Shown in pieces: positions 1 to 7,740 of a stretch of 20,515 nucleotides of DNA; the stretch's first letter is position 1; every line of letters starts with the position of its first letter. Under the pieces are notes generated by a model. That model was not told where the DNA came from. It saw nothing but the letters and a program-made list of their open reading frames with translations, and did no database searches. The stretch lies in the IMG/VR virus record IMGVR_UViG_3300010885_027838, positions 1 to 20,515 of that record. One strand, 5' to 3'. The translations under genes were made by a program, and so were the position numbers. The DNA is from a virus.

Positions 1-79
1 AAAAGACGACATCTGTCTCGCCTTCGGCTGTCGGGTAGTTGACGAGCGTTGTCGGCGTGAGTGTGTAGGTTATGGGCAT
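1..79 (-). CDS. Partial small phage protein, cut by the window edge
   Basis: The first 26 codons of a minus-strand gene are visible; the rest lies outside the window. The peptide begins MPITYTLTPTTLVNYPTAEG and has no stop before the edge. The start is well supported: a strong ribosome binding site (AGGAGA, six bases before ATG) is present and partly overlaps the TAG stop of the preceding fibre-like gene. It therefore belongs to the same late transcript. Its position after tail fibre genes suggests another small structural protein or an early part of a lysis or fibre gene. I do not recognise the family, and too little is present to assign a function. Confidence 0.6.
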   Translation of the reverse strand, partial: MPITYTLTPTTLVNYPTAEGETDVVF

Positions 80-88
80 TAACGTCTC

Positions 89-562
89 CTAATCATTCGT
101 CGTCTTTGCGGCGAGGTAGTACGTCGTGCCGCCGATCACCATTGTCACGGTGCGGTTGGGTGACGTGGGGGATACGGAGTTGACTACGTTGCCAATCTGG
201 ATGGGTGCAGGCGTCGTGCCGTCCGGCGCAAAAAACTTGAACGTGCCATTTGTCGTTACGTCGATCAGGCCGCCTAGAGCGTTAGTGCCATTGTCGAGAA
301 TTGATAGCTTTCTATCAGCAGTAGAGAAAAGATTGGTTCTGTTCTGCCAGTAAATTCCACTCGTAGACCCAGCCCGCAGAGCTCCAGAGCCTGCAAGAGT
401 GCCTCCTACCGTTAGGTTTCCGCTGATGTCCGCCGTCCCCGTCACCGCCAGCGCGTAGCCGAGGATGGTCGCGCCGCCGAGGGCGAGAGACGGAGCTGCC
501 TGCGCGCCCGTGAACGTGTTAGCGCCGAGGGTGGCGCCCTGCCAAGAAATTTGGATCGGCAT
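89..562 (-). CDS. Tail-fibre-like small structural protein (157 aa)
   Basis: The sequence is rich in Gly, Thr, Ser, Ala and Asn with short alternating hydrophobic stretches, as in beta-structured fibre proteins. Seen are an NTFTGAQ segment near the N-terminus, a Gly/Thr-rich middle (GNLTVGGTLAGSGA), and a C-terminus ending IGGTTYYLAAKTTND. Such segments are common in phage fibre and head-fibre proteins. I chose the ATG at 562 (MPIQISWQG) rather than an in-frame extension to 625, because the extension reads like noise and overlaps the upstream gene. The chosen ATG lies one base after the upstream stop, with a modest AGGGGAC ribosome site. The likely role is a minor virion or fibre-tip component; this is inferred from composition and position only. 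Confidence 0.65.
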   Translation of the reverse strand: MPIQISWQGATLGANTFTGAQAAPSLALGGATILGYALAVTGTADISGNLTVGGTLAGSGALRAGSTSGIYWQNRTNLFSTADRKLSILDNGTNALGGLIDVTTNGTFKFFAPDGTTPAPIQIGNVVNSVSPTSPNRTVTMVIGGTTYYLAAKTTND

Positions 563-563
563 C

Positions 564-980
564 TCAAGTCCCCTGCTGATACACGAGGCTCTGCGCTGCG
601 GTGCCAATAAACGTGATGGCCCCAACCGGACATTCAGCGCCAGTCAGCGTAATGGAGAAGCCAGCCAGCAGGGGCAGCCCCGTCGCAAGCACCGCAACGC
701 CGCCAGCAATATCGACGCTCATCTGCGCGTTGCCGATCGGGTTCCAGATTGAGATTGCTTTGCGCGCCGCGTTCGCCGCAATGAGCGTGGTCGAGGCCGG
801 CCCGGCCGTAACGGCAACCGCCGTGGGAGCGCCCCAGGTGATGCCGCCGCCTACGGGGGCGACGCCGCTTTCCTTGGTGATGATCCGGCCTGCAACATCT
901 GTTAGGATTTGCGCCGGACCTTCTACAAATGTCGGTGCCGTCGCCCGGTAGGTGCCGACGATTTCAACGGGATTGGGCAT
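564..980 (-). CDS. Small phage structural protein (138 aa), unknown function
   Basis: The protein starts MPNPVEIVGTYRATAPTFVE. It is hydrophobic and Ala/Gly/Thr-rich with alternating beta-like segments, and has no signal peptide or obvious membrane helix. A good ribosome site (AGGAGT, followed by GGAG) precedes the ATG at 980, and it lies inside the preceding 37-codon ORF. The gene overlaps that ORF by 17 bases and ends one base before the next start, so it is part of the tail fibre transcript. I do not recognise the family. Composition and position suggest a minor structural or fibre-associated protein, possibly a beta-sandwich decoration domain. That assignment is inference. Confidence 0.6.
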   Translation of the reverse strand: MPNPVEIVGTYRATAPTFVEGPAQILTDVAGRIITKESGVAPVGGGITWGAPTAVAVTAGPASTTLIAANAARKAISIWNPIGNAQMSVDIAGGVAVLATGLPLLAGFSITLTGAECPVGAITFIGTAAQSLVYQQGT

Positions 981-1077
981 GGTCTACTCCACTCCTGATT
1001 TCTGGAACATCATGCGCCCTGCCCCCGCCGTCAAAAGGCTGGAAGGCGAAGACATCGACGGGCGTGTTTTTAGGCAT
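964..1077 (-). CDS. Short hypothetical protein (37 aa) between two fibre genes
   Basis: This ORF begins MPKNTPVDVFAFQPFDGGGR and ends with TGA. It starts two bases after the stop of the tail fibre gene, with a GGAG ribosome site six bases before its ATG. Its last 17 bases overlap the next gene and contain that gene's ribosome site. It fills what would otherwise be an unexplained gap of about 100 bases in a cluster with almost no gaps. No domain is recognisable. It could be a small chaperone or structural peptide, or mainly a translated leader that couples the fibre gene to the next gene. Confidence 0.5.
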   Translation of the reverse strand: MPKNTPVDVFAFQPFDGGGRAHDVPEIRSGVDHAQSR

Positions 1078-1079
1078 TG

Positions 1080-2255
1080 CTATCTCCGCGACCATTTGAA
1101 GCCTGATGTACTGACGGTGTAGCGGTCCACCGTCGCCAGATTGGCGCGCGCCGCGATCAGGCCGGCGGCACTGGTGCGGACGGCCGCGTTGAGGATGCCG
1201 ACCCAGGCGCCTGGCACTGTGCCCAAGTTGGCTCCCGCTCCAGATGTCGAGCTGAGATCGGTCGGCGCAACATCGGCTTCGTCGGGACACATGACGCGGG
1301 CATAGATGTTGAGGGTGGCGTCGTAAATCGAAGCTGTGATATCTGCGAGGACGGAGAAATTTAGCGGAACGCTTATCGCATCCGTGCGCCGCGATGTGGT
1401 CAGCGTGTTGAGCAGGGAAACGTCAACACGGGGCGTCACCCATGCGAACTCGATCCCGCCGCCGGAAAGCTCGTAGGTTTTGAAGGGCACGATGGTTGCG
1501 CCAGACCGCTTGATCCAGCCGATAAGCCGCTTGTAGTTGTAGTTCGTCGGCATCGTCGGAGCCGTGTTCGAGGTCGAGAACAGCACATCGACGACGCCGG
1601 TATCCGAACGCTGGATGAGCCAGATGTAATAGTCAGTATCGGCAATCGCGCCAGTGTCGAGGCCGCCCTGCCCGCTGCCGACCACCCATGCTGCATCGAG
1701 GCGCTTGGTGGTCGCCGCCGCCAGCGTCAGCATTCGCAAGTTGGCACCGTCCATCGCGGAACCGACAGCGATGTCGATGTCGTTGGTCGCGTCAGCCACG
1801 TTGTTGGCGTAGGTGAGGCCCTGGATGGAACCGCGCGGGATGATCGGCGCCGCCCATGACGCATCGACGCCATCGGAGGTCAGAACATAGGTTGCGGCAC
1901 CGATGGCGAGGCGGCTGTAGCCCGAGGCGTCTCTGGTCAGCAGGTCGCCGCGCGTCGTGAGCGTGTCCGCAGCCCCTAGGCCCGAAATCGGATCAACCGT
2001 CCAGATCGTGTTGGCGTCCGCATCCTTCAGGATGACCTTGTAGTCGCCGGAGGTCAGGTAGATCGGACCGAACAGACCGTTCGCATCCGCCACCACAGGA
2101 TTTGCGTTGACGTTGCCGATCAGAAGATCGGCATTGGAATAGGTGTTTTTCGGCGTACTCGTCCCGGTGGTGTAGAAGTACAGCAGCGCCGCCGGGTAGG
2201 TCGTACCGTTGCCGGAAACCGGGGTAAAGCGCGGAGGGGTGAATATCGTGCTCAT
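1080..2255 (-). CDS. Phage tail fibre / tailspike-type protein (391 aa)
   Basis: The N-terminal ~95 residues carry the pattern common to many phage tail fibre head-binding regions: FTPPRFTPVSGNGTTYPAAL, then LYFYTTGT, NPVVADANGLFGPIYL, DYKVILKDADANTIWTVDP. The remainder is beta-rich and Gly/Thr/Ala-rich, consistent with a trimeric shaft and tip. The C-terminal half includes DTDYYIWLIQRSDTGVVDVL. The family attaches to the tail and contacts the cell surface. The ATG at 2255 overlaps the preceding ejection gene's stop by four bases (ATGA) and has a GAGGGA ribosome site. No pectate-lyase or endosialidase catalytic motif is evident, so I call it a fibre rather than an enzymatic spike. Confidence 0.85.
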   Translation of the reverse strand: MSTIFTPPRFTPVSGNGTTYPAALLYFYTTGTSTPKNTYSNADLLIGNVNANPVVADANGLFGPIYLTSGDYKVILKDADANTIWTVDPISGLGAADTLTTRGDLLTRDASGYSRLAIGAATYVLTSDGVDASWAAPIIPRGSIQGLTYANNVADATNDIDIAVGSAMDGANLRMLTLAAATTKRLDAAWVVGSGQGGLDTGAIADTDYYIWLIQRSDTGVVDVLFSTSNTAPTMPTNYNYKRLIGWIKRSGATIVPFKTYELSGGGIEFAWVTPRVDVSLLNTLTTSRRTDAISVPLNFSVLADITASIYDATLNIYARVMCPDEADVAPTDLSSTSGAGANLGTVPGAWVGILNAAVRTSAAGLIAARANLATVDRYTVSTSGFKWSRR

Positions 2256-4444
2256 CGTTCCCTCAGTGGATTGGGCTCGCTAAAGCCACCGCCTGCAGCG
2301 CCGGCAACGCCAGGGGAAAGGCGGGGACGGGCCTGCCGGGCCAGAAACGCCTCAACAAGCGAAAGGGCCTCAGCGTTCGCCGCCGGGCTTGGGTTGGCCA
2401 GCAGATCAGCCAAGCGGGCGCGCACGGGCTCGCTGGCCGCGTCAGTCTTCGCCATCACATCCTTGATGGAACGCCAGATGCCGAGAATATCTCCCCCAGA
2501 GGCAGGAGGGGCGCTCAGAGCGGTTTCGCGCACAAGGTTGGCGGCACGGTCGGCCGTTTCAGATCCCGCATTCACGCGGCTGTTTCCGGCGGCATACCGC
2601 AACTCAGCCCGACTGCGGCCCAGAATGTTTCCTGCGGTCTCTTGGTCGAAGATGCGGACAAGTTTGGATTGCTTGGCGTCGCTCTCGACGATGCTATCTG
2701 CGAGGCGGCGCGTGGACTTGGCGCCATCGAGCGCCGTGTCGCGCATGGTGTTTGCAGCGCCGACGCGGAGCGCCCGGAGCTGATCGGCGGTAGCCCTTGG
2801 CAATTCATCATGTAAGGCCGCATTCGAGGCCGCAACGCCTGCATCGCTCTGCCCGGAGCGCAGGAAATTCTGGCCGCGCGTAAGCCAACCTTCGCCGGTC
2901 CTTTTGTTGTAAAGGGAAACCGCTTCCCGGTACGCCGTGTCTGCTTCAGCAAGTGCTGGATTGGCGCGCTTCAGTTCGCGCACAAATTCATTGGAAGCAT
3001 CCTGCCACCAAGAAGCACCAGGAGCCGGCCTGCCGTTCGGGTCCATGCCGATGTTCTGGATGGCCCGCTTCACCTCGTGCATGATCTCGACGGGCGAAGC
3101 TGGCGTCCGGCTCATGCCGACGCGCGAGCCCTTTTCCTTGAGCATCACGGAGTCGATGGCCGCCTTAACCTCGGGGTTTTCGTACATCTGCATGAGACGT
3201 GGCGTCTGCTTCAGACCGGCCTCGTCCATTGCCCCGTAGGCCGTCGCCCCTACATGGCTCCTGTTGGCGTCCAGAAACCTGCGCGCATCGTAGATCGAGG
3301 GCACGTTTGCATCTTCACCCATGGCGTTGATGAACCGCTCGCCGGTCCGGGCGTTGCGGTTGGTGTAGGCCGTCGAATACTTGTTGGCCGCGTCGTTGCT
3401 CGTGAGCTTGCCCACCGTCGCTAGGCGCTCGGCGCCGCGTCCGGTATCCGCGACAAAAGCATCCTCTCCGAGAGTCGCGAGTTCATTGCGCGCGCGGCCG
3501 ACACCTCCATCTGAGGAGACGGCTTGTGCAAGGCGCCTGATCGCCGCGTCCTCCTCGATATTCCCGGCTCCACTGCGCGCTGCGTCCGCGAGCCTCGTCA
3601 GGAAGCCATCGCCCGCAACCTGCCCGCCCTCGGGAGCGGCAGCCGATAGAGAATTGGGCGTAACCTTCGGTGCGTATTTGTCAGCCACATCTGCGAGCCT
3701 GTTCAGGACGCGCGGCGCGGCCTTCTCGTAAAGGATGCTCGCGCCCTTTGCGACGACAGGAAGCGCGCCGCCAACAGCACCACCAACCACTGCGCCGGTC
3801 GTGGCGCCGCGCATCCGGTTATCGAAGCCGCCTTCGCCTTCTCCAAAACCTTGGGCACCACCGAGCAAAGCACCGCCGGCTGCGCCCTTGAGGACGTTTC
3901 TGACGAGGCCCGCGCCACCTCTGAGCAGAGTGCCGACGCCAGGGAGAGCAGACAGAGCCAGCCCGCCCGTGACGGTGCCCGCGATATTGCTCCCGGTTGA
4001 AAGGACGGGATTGCTTTCGGCGAAAGCCTTGCTCTTCGTGCGCTCCCTGTTCAGTTCCTCGTCGTACCGCTGATCGTAGGTCGGTGCCGTCGAGACGGTC
4101 TGGCCGGTCTTACCGAGCGACTTCTCAAAGGTGCTCGGGGCCATCATCCAATCAGAGAAGCCCGGCATGGCCGCGCGAACACTTGCGGCGAGTTCATCGC
4201 CTGCGCCAAGAGTGACGCCCTGCCCAAATGCCTGCGCCATGCCGTCAGAGACGGGCGCGGCTGGCGCAGCAGCGTCCTCGCCGCCCGCCTTAAAATACGA
4301 GCGGTTCAGCGGATTGCCCATTCTGCGCTTGCCACTGGGCTGCTGTGACGGCTCCCAATCCTGAACGCCGCCCAGCAGCATAGGCACGTCATCAAACGTG
4401 CCGCCCTTCTCGGCGAGAAATGGAACGTCATCGAACGCACCCAT
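2252..4444 (-). CDS. Large internal virion / DNA ejection protein with glycine-zipper segment (730 aa)
   Basis: This is probably the gp20-like ejection protein, expected to be packaged in the capsid and expelled into the envelope ahead of the DNA. Residues 4-8 and 17-21 are a duplicated FDDVP motif. Residues 68-93 include AFGQGVTLGAGDELAASVRA, a pattern I associate with phage internal proteins. Residues ~151-235 are a long Gly/Ala-rich region of zipper repeats (GGALLGG, GAVVGGAVGGAL) able to form membrane helices. From ~240 on it is helical and charged, with WWQDASNEFVRELKRANPAL near 480-500. It is much longer than P22 gp20 (about 471 aa). The start overlaps the upstream stop by one base (TAATG) and has an AAGGCAG ribosome site. 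Family-level assignment is firm; the exact role is inferred from position. Confidence 0.75.
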   Translation of the reverse strand: MGAFDDVPFLAEKGGTFDDVPMLLGGVQDWEPSQQPSGKRRMGNPLNRSYFKAGGEDAAAPAAPVSDGMAQAFGQGVTLGAGDELAASVRAAMPGFSDWMMAPSTFEKSLGKTGQTVSTAPTYDQRYDEELNRERTKSKAFAESNPVLSTGSNIAGTVTGGLALSALPGVGTLLRGGAGLVRNVLKGAAGGALLGGAQGFGEGEGGFDNRMRGATTGAVVGGAVGGALPVVAKGASILYEKAAPRVLNRLADVADKYAPKVTPNSLSAAAPEGGQVAGDGFLTRLADAARSGAGNIEEDAAIRRLAQAVSSDGGVGRARNELATLGEDAFVADTGRGAERLATVGKLTSNDAANKYSTAYTNRNARTGERFINAMGEDANVPSIYDARRFLDANRSHVGATAYGAMDEAGLKQTPRLMQMYENPEVKAAIDSVMLKEKGSRVGMSRTPASPVEIMHEVKRAIQNIGMDPNGRPAPGASWWQDASNEFVRELKRANPALAEADTAYREAVSLYNKRTGEGWLTRGQNFLRSGQSDAGVAASNAALHDELPRATADQLRALRVGAANTMRDTALDGAKSTRRLADSIVESDAKQSKLVRIFDQETAGNILGRSRAELRYAAGNSRVNAGSETADRAANLVRETALSAPPASGGDILGIWRSIKDVMAKTDAASEPVRARLADLLANPSPAANAEALSLVEAFLARQARPRLSPGVAGAAGGGFSEPNPLRER

Positions 4445-6501
4445 TATTCTGCCTTGTCCAATTCAGCGGGATCAACGCCAAGCTGCTTGAGTTTCGCGCG
4501 CACTCCAGCGGGATCGCGGCCCTCTCGGATTGCCTGCTGCGCGTCGAAGATGAGGCGCCCCTTATCCGCGCTATTAGCGGGAGGACCACCATCCCCAGCG
4601 GGGGCGGCGGCCTTCGGCGGCTCGTAGCGCTCGCCTCTCTTCAGAATTCCGGCCTTGACCATCATGGCCTCGACGACCTGCCGCCGATTCTCAGCCATCT
4701 GGGCAATGAGTTCTTTATTGGTCGCCTGACCGGGCTGCGGGAAGTACTGCTTGTCGGCGCTCATGAACTCGGACGTCCCGATAACAGCACCGGACTCGTC
4801 ACGAAGCTGTGAGTTCATGAAGTTACGCTTGGCCTGCTCGAAACGCTGATATTCTGAAGACTGCGCGTAGTTTCCCAGCCCACCCGGAAGCGCCTCCAAG
4901 AAGCGACCCTTGCTAGATGTGCCCTGAATGGCGAGATCGTTCAGAAGCGTATTCGCCGTCTCCATGCGCTGCGAGAAGCCGTAAGCCTTGGCTTGGGCCT
5001 CCGTCATCGGCTTCTCTTTGGTCGGCAGACCTTGGACCGGCGTAGCCGTGATCCCTCCGGGCGCGGCTGGGGCAACCGGAACGCCTTGGGGAGCCGGCGC
5101 AATGCCGGGCGAGGCGCCCTGCTGTGGCCCCCCCTGCGCGGAATATGTCGGCTGGCGCCAGCGCGACATGTCTTCCGCCGGGATCGTCGTGCCAGTTCCG
5201 GCGTCGAAATGCGGCCTGCCCAAATGATTGAACGCCGCCGCATATTCCGGCGTTGCAGCAAAGGCGGGGTCGTTCGCGCCCCGCACAAGGGCGTTGCGCG
5301 CCTGACTGTCCATGCCGTTGCCAGCGAACGGGCCGCCCATCCCAGCGCCCTGCTCCTTGGGTTTGGGCATGGGCCACAGAATGGGAGCCCCGCCGCCGGG
5401 CGGCATGACCTGCACGTAGCCCGGCACTGGAGAGAAGATTTTCCCGTTTTGTGTTCCGATCCTATAGCCGGCCGGAAGCTCCACGCCCTTCAACAATTCA
5501 TGCGGGATAGGCTGCCCTTGTCCGGGCTGAACGGGAATGCCTGATCCGTCGCCGGCCGGAGGAGGATCACCGCCCTGTGGCACGCCTGGGCCGCCCGGCT
5601 GCGCGGTCTGCGCCTGCAGGTTCGATTTTACCTTGGTGATGTAGTTGCGCGTCTCGGCCGGCAGCGCGGCAGGATTCGCGCCCGCGGCCACCCACTTCTC
5701 CGCGTTACCCGGCCCCCAATTATACGCAACGAGCGCGTGATCGAGGTTGCCGAATCTGTCCATCTGCTGCTTGAGGTACGCGGTACCCTTGTTGATCGAC
5801 TGGCCGACATCGAAGCGGTTCGTGACGCCGAGATCGGCGGCAGTGCCCGGCATGATCTGCATGACACCGCCGGCACCCGCCGGAGAAACGGCGTTGGGGT
5901 TGAACATGCTTTCCGTGCCTGCCACGGCCTTGATGAGCGGGATTGGGACTCCGTATGTCGTCGAGGCGGCGTTAAAGTGCTGGTCCCATTCAGCCGGAGC
6001 GGTCTTGCCGTCCGCTGTCGGCGGCCCATACGTCACGCCCTCGCCAGACCGCCTTAAATGCTCGGCAATGGGCGTCGCCTTATCGACGTTGAACTTCACC
6101 CATCCGGAATCGTACTGCGTCGGCCACTGGCTCACGTTCCGGCCAGAGGCTTCTGCTTCCTGCCTCACGCGATCGTAGAGCTGCCGCTGTGCCTCGGGCG
6201 GCGCATTGAGGATCGCCATGCCGTTTTGGGTGATGAAATCCGCGTCTTCCTTGACCTTGGCCCGCTTGTTCGCGTCCATCGAGTTGATGAGCGTCTGGAT
6301 CTTTATCAACGTGTCGGGGTGGCGTGTGGCGAGTTCGTTCTGCGCATTGGGATCGCCCGACAGAGCGCGCTGAATGAACGGTGCCGCCGACTTCCGGGCG
6401 TCACTTTCCTCCCGCAAAAGCGCATTCCGTTCGTCGCTCTGATTCAACTGCATAAGCGGGGCAAGCGTGCCGGCGACGTTCGGGAAAATGATCCCGCTCA
6501 A
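4444..6501 (-). CDS. Ejected lytic transglycosylase, gp16-like (685 aa)
   Basis: Residues ~170-295 form a soluble lytic transglycosylase domain. The catalytic Glu is at about residue 197 (AVAGTESMFNPNA), followed by GAGGVMQIMPGTA (210-222) and ALVAYNWGPG (256-265). The family cleaves peptidoglycan to open a passage for phage DNA. Helical sequence precedes the domain. A long Gly/Pro/Gln-rich linker (~300-490) follows it, then another helical, charged region to the C-terminus. Start choice: the codon is TTG at 6501, overlapping the upstream TGA as TTGA. No in-frame ATG occurs upstream before a stop, and the next downstream Met is residue 17. It sits between two other ejection genes, matching the P22 gp7/gp16/gp20 set. 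Length is slightly above P22 gp16 (about 609 aa). Confidence 0.9.
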   Translation of the reverse strand: MSGIIFPNVAGTLAPLMQLNQSDERNALLREESDARKSAAPFIQRALSGDPNAQNELATRHPDTLIKIQTLINSMDANKRAKVKEDADFITQNGMAILNAPPEAQRQLYDRVRQEAEASGRNVSQWPTQYDSGWVKFNVDKATPIAEHLRRSGEGVTYGPPTADGKTAPAEWDQHFNAASTTYGVPIPLIKAVAGTESMFNPNAVSPAGAGGVMQIMPGTAADLGVTNRFDVGQSINKGTAYLKQQMDRFGNLDHALVAYNWGPGNAEKWVAAGANPAALPAETRNYITKVKSNLQAQTAQPGGPGVPQGGDPPPAGDGSGIPVQPGQGQPIPHELLKGVELPAGYRIGTQNGKIFSPVPGYVQVMPPGGGAPILWPMPKPKEQGAGMGGPFAGNGMDSQARNALVRGANDPAFAATPEYAAAFNHLGRPHFDAGTGTTIPAEDMSRWRQPTYSAQGGPQQGASPGIAPAPQGVPVAPAAPGGITATPVQGLPTKEKPMTEAQAKAYGFSQRMETANTLLNDLAIQGTSSKGRFLEALPGGLGNYAQSSEYQRFEQAKRNFMNSQLRDESGAVIGTSEFMSADKQYFPQPGQATNKELIAQMAENRRQVVEAMMVKAGILKRGERYEPPKAAAPAGDGGPPANSADKGRLIFDAQQAIREGRDPAGVRAKLKQLGVDPAELDKAE

Positions 6502-7175
6502 GTGAATATCCCATTCTTCTTGTTGTAGCCGAGATATGCGCCGGCCATCACGTTGTTGACGCCCGAGCTGATACCGCTCGCCAGCGCATTCGCACCTGCC
6601 GCATAGCCGGAGCCGCGCGCCGCGCCGCCCTGCGTCAAATAGTTGCCACCTTGGCCGATCAACCCGGCAGCGGTGCCGCTGGCCTGAGCCTGGGCACTGT
6701 TACCCTGCCCAGCAGCAGTCGAGAGCTGGTTGAAATAGTTTCCGTATTCCTCGCTGGCGGCGCCCTGCCCGAACGCTGTGATGGCCTTGGTCTGCGCGCC
6801 CGAGCGCACCATGCCCTTTGACGCCGCCGAGCGATCAAGCGCCCTGCCACCCTCGTCGAGGCGCCACTGGTAGCCGGGGCTGGTCTCGAAATCCGCCAGC
6901 GCGGTCTTCTGCAGGCCCTTGGCGTTGGCGGCATCGACCCAGTACTGCCCGTAGTCGTTGCCGCGCTGCGTCAGCTCGCCGAGGCCGAGGAGCTGGGTGA
7001 TCTTGCCCAAGGCCGCCGTGCCGGAGCCCGTCCATGGCGATGCCTGCGCGCGAGCTTTGCCGGCCTCCGTAATGTTCTGTTGATTGGCTTGGTTGGCGGC
7101 GCCCCACGCCATCTCGGCGCCCTGCTGGGCGCCTTGCTGTCCAATCATGCCGGCAAGAGTGGAGAAAATCGCCAT
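6498..7175 (-). CDS. gp7-like DNA injection protein (225 aa)
   Basis: The protein contains ALADFETSPGYQWRLDEGGR, ALDRSAASKGMVRSGAQ and AASEEYGNYFNQL, a conserved order in phage DNA transfer or internal virion proteins. It is Ala/Gly/Gln-rich and starts MAIFSTLAGMIGQQGAQQGA, with a short hydrophobic N-terminus that could be processed or insert in membrane. I chose the ATG at 7175 because it shares one base with the upstream TGA (TGATG) and has a nearby AAGG. An in-frame ATG at 7190 would add five residues. Length matches P22 gp7 (about 229 aa). It lies immediately before the transglycosylase gene, overlapping it by four bases. Together these probably form the ejection apparatus. Confidence 0.8.
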   Translation of the reverse strand: MAIFSTLAGMIGQQGAQQGAEMAWGAANQANQQNITEAGKARAQASPWTGSGTAALGKITQLLGLGELTQRGNDYGQYWVDAANAKGLQKTALADFETSPGYQWRLDEGGRALDRSAASKGMVRSGAQTKAITAFGQGAASEEYGNYFNQLSTAAGQGNSAQAQASGTAAGLIGQGGNYLTQGGAARGSGYAAGANALASGISSGVNNVMAGAYLGYNKKNGIFT

Positions 7176-7618
7176 CAGAGCGCCTTGCAAAACGTGTGTT
7201 CGGCAAGGGCGTAGCCTGCTCGTTTGTAAACCTGAGCAAGCGCCTCGTGACGGAGACCATGTTCCGCCACCATGCCGAAGAATTTTACGTTGCGCGCCTT
7301 GGCGGCGGATTCGAGCTGCGTAAGAAGCTCTGCGCCAGCACCTTTCCGGTGGGCTGGCTTAATATACAGCCAAAGCTCCTGACCAATAAAGACTTTTTTA
7401 TTCCAATAAGCGGGCGAGGAAATCGCGCTGGCCATGCCAACCGCTTCTCCTCCCTTGTCGAGCACCAAGAGGATGCCGTTTTTCATCAATGCCGAGGCGG
7501 TTTCAGTGAACGAATCGCGACAGAACTTGGCGCGCGCCGCCCATCCCGCCTCTGCAAAAAACGCCTCGCCCATCTCAACGATGGCGGCCATATCGCGCGG
7601 TTCTGCGGGGCGAATCAC
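7175..7618 (-). CDS. GNAT family N-acetyltransferase (147 aa)
   Basis: The protein has the GNAT fold signature: N-terminal MIRPAEPRDMAAIVEMGEAF, a central strand (LWLYIKPAH, ~82-90), the acetyl-CoA pyrophosphate loop RKGAGAELL (~91-99), and a C-terminal YKRAGYALAEHTFCK. The family transfers acetyl groups from acetyl-CoA to amines; the substrate here is unknown. The start is GTG at 7618, chosen because MIRPAEPRD is a typical GNAT opening. The gene overlaps the injection-protein gene by one base (TGATG), so the two are co-translated. Upstream lies the plus-strand HNH cassette. It may modify a virion or host protein, but nothing in the sequence decides between these. Confidence 0.85.
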   Translation of the reverse strand: MIRPAEPRDMAAIVEMGEAFFAEAGWAARAKFCRDSFTETASALMKNGILLVLDKGGEAVGMASAISSPAYWNKKVFIGQELWLYIKPAHRKGAGAELLTQLESAAKARNVKFFGMVAEHGLRHEALAQVYKRAGYALAEHTFCKAL

Positions 7619-7661
7619 AGGCTGCCCCCACTCGTAGAAGCTGTGATTCCAGTGCGGTTTC

Positions 7662-7670
7662 TGCTATAAA
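7662..7670 (+). promoter_or_regulatory. Extended -10 promoter for the HNH endonuclease gene
   Basis: TGCTATAAA matches the extended -10 element (TG, one base, then TATAAT-like) at 5 of 6 positions of the hexamer. There is no good -35 at the usual distance (TGTGAT), which fits extended -10 promoters. It lies about 70 bases before the HNH start on the same strand, in a gap otherwise free of genes. This would let the HNH gene be transcribed independently of, and antisense to, the late operon. Confidence 0.45.
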
Positions 7671-7740
7671 TAAGCGGGCTGAAGAGTGCTGCAAACACAT
7701 CTCCAGCCCTAACCATCGACCGCCACCAAGGAACGATCAT

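Noticed and set aside
7676-7709. GGGCTG...CAGCCC inverted repeat in the HNH leader
   Set aside because: Only six base pairs around a 22-base loop; such pairs are expected by chance and nothing else supports a riboswitch or terminator.
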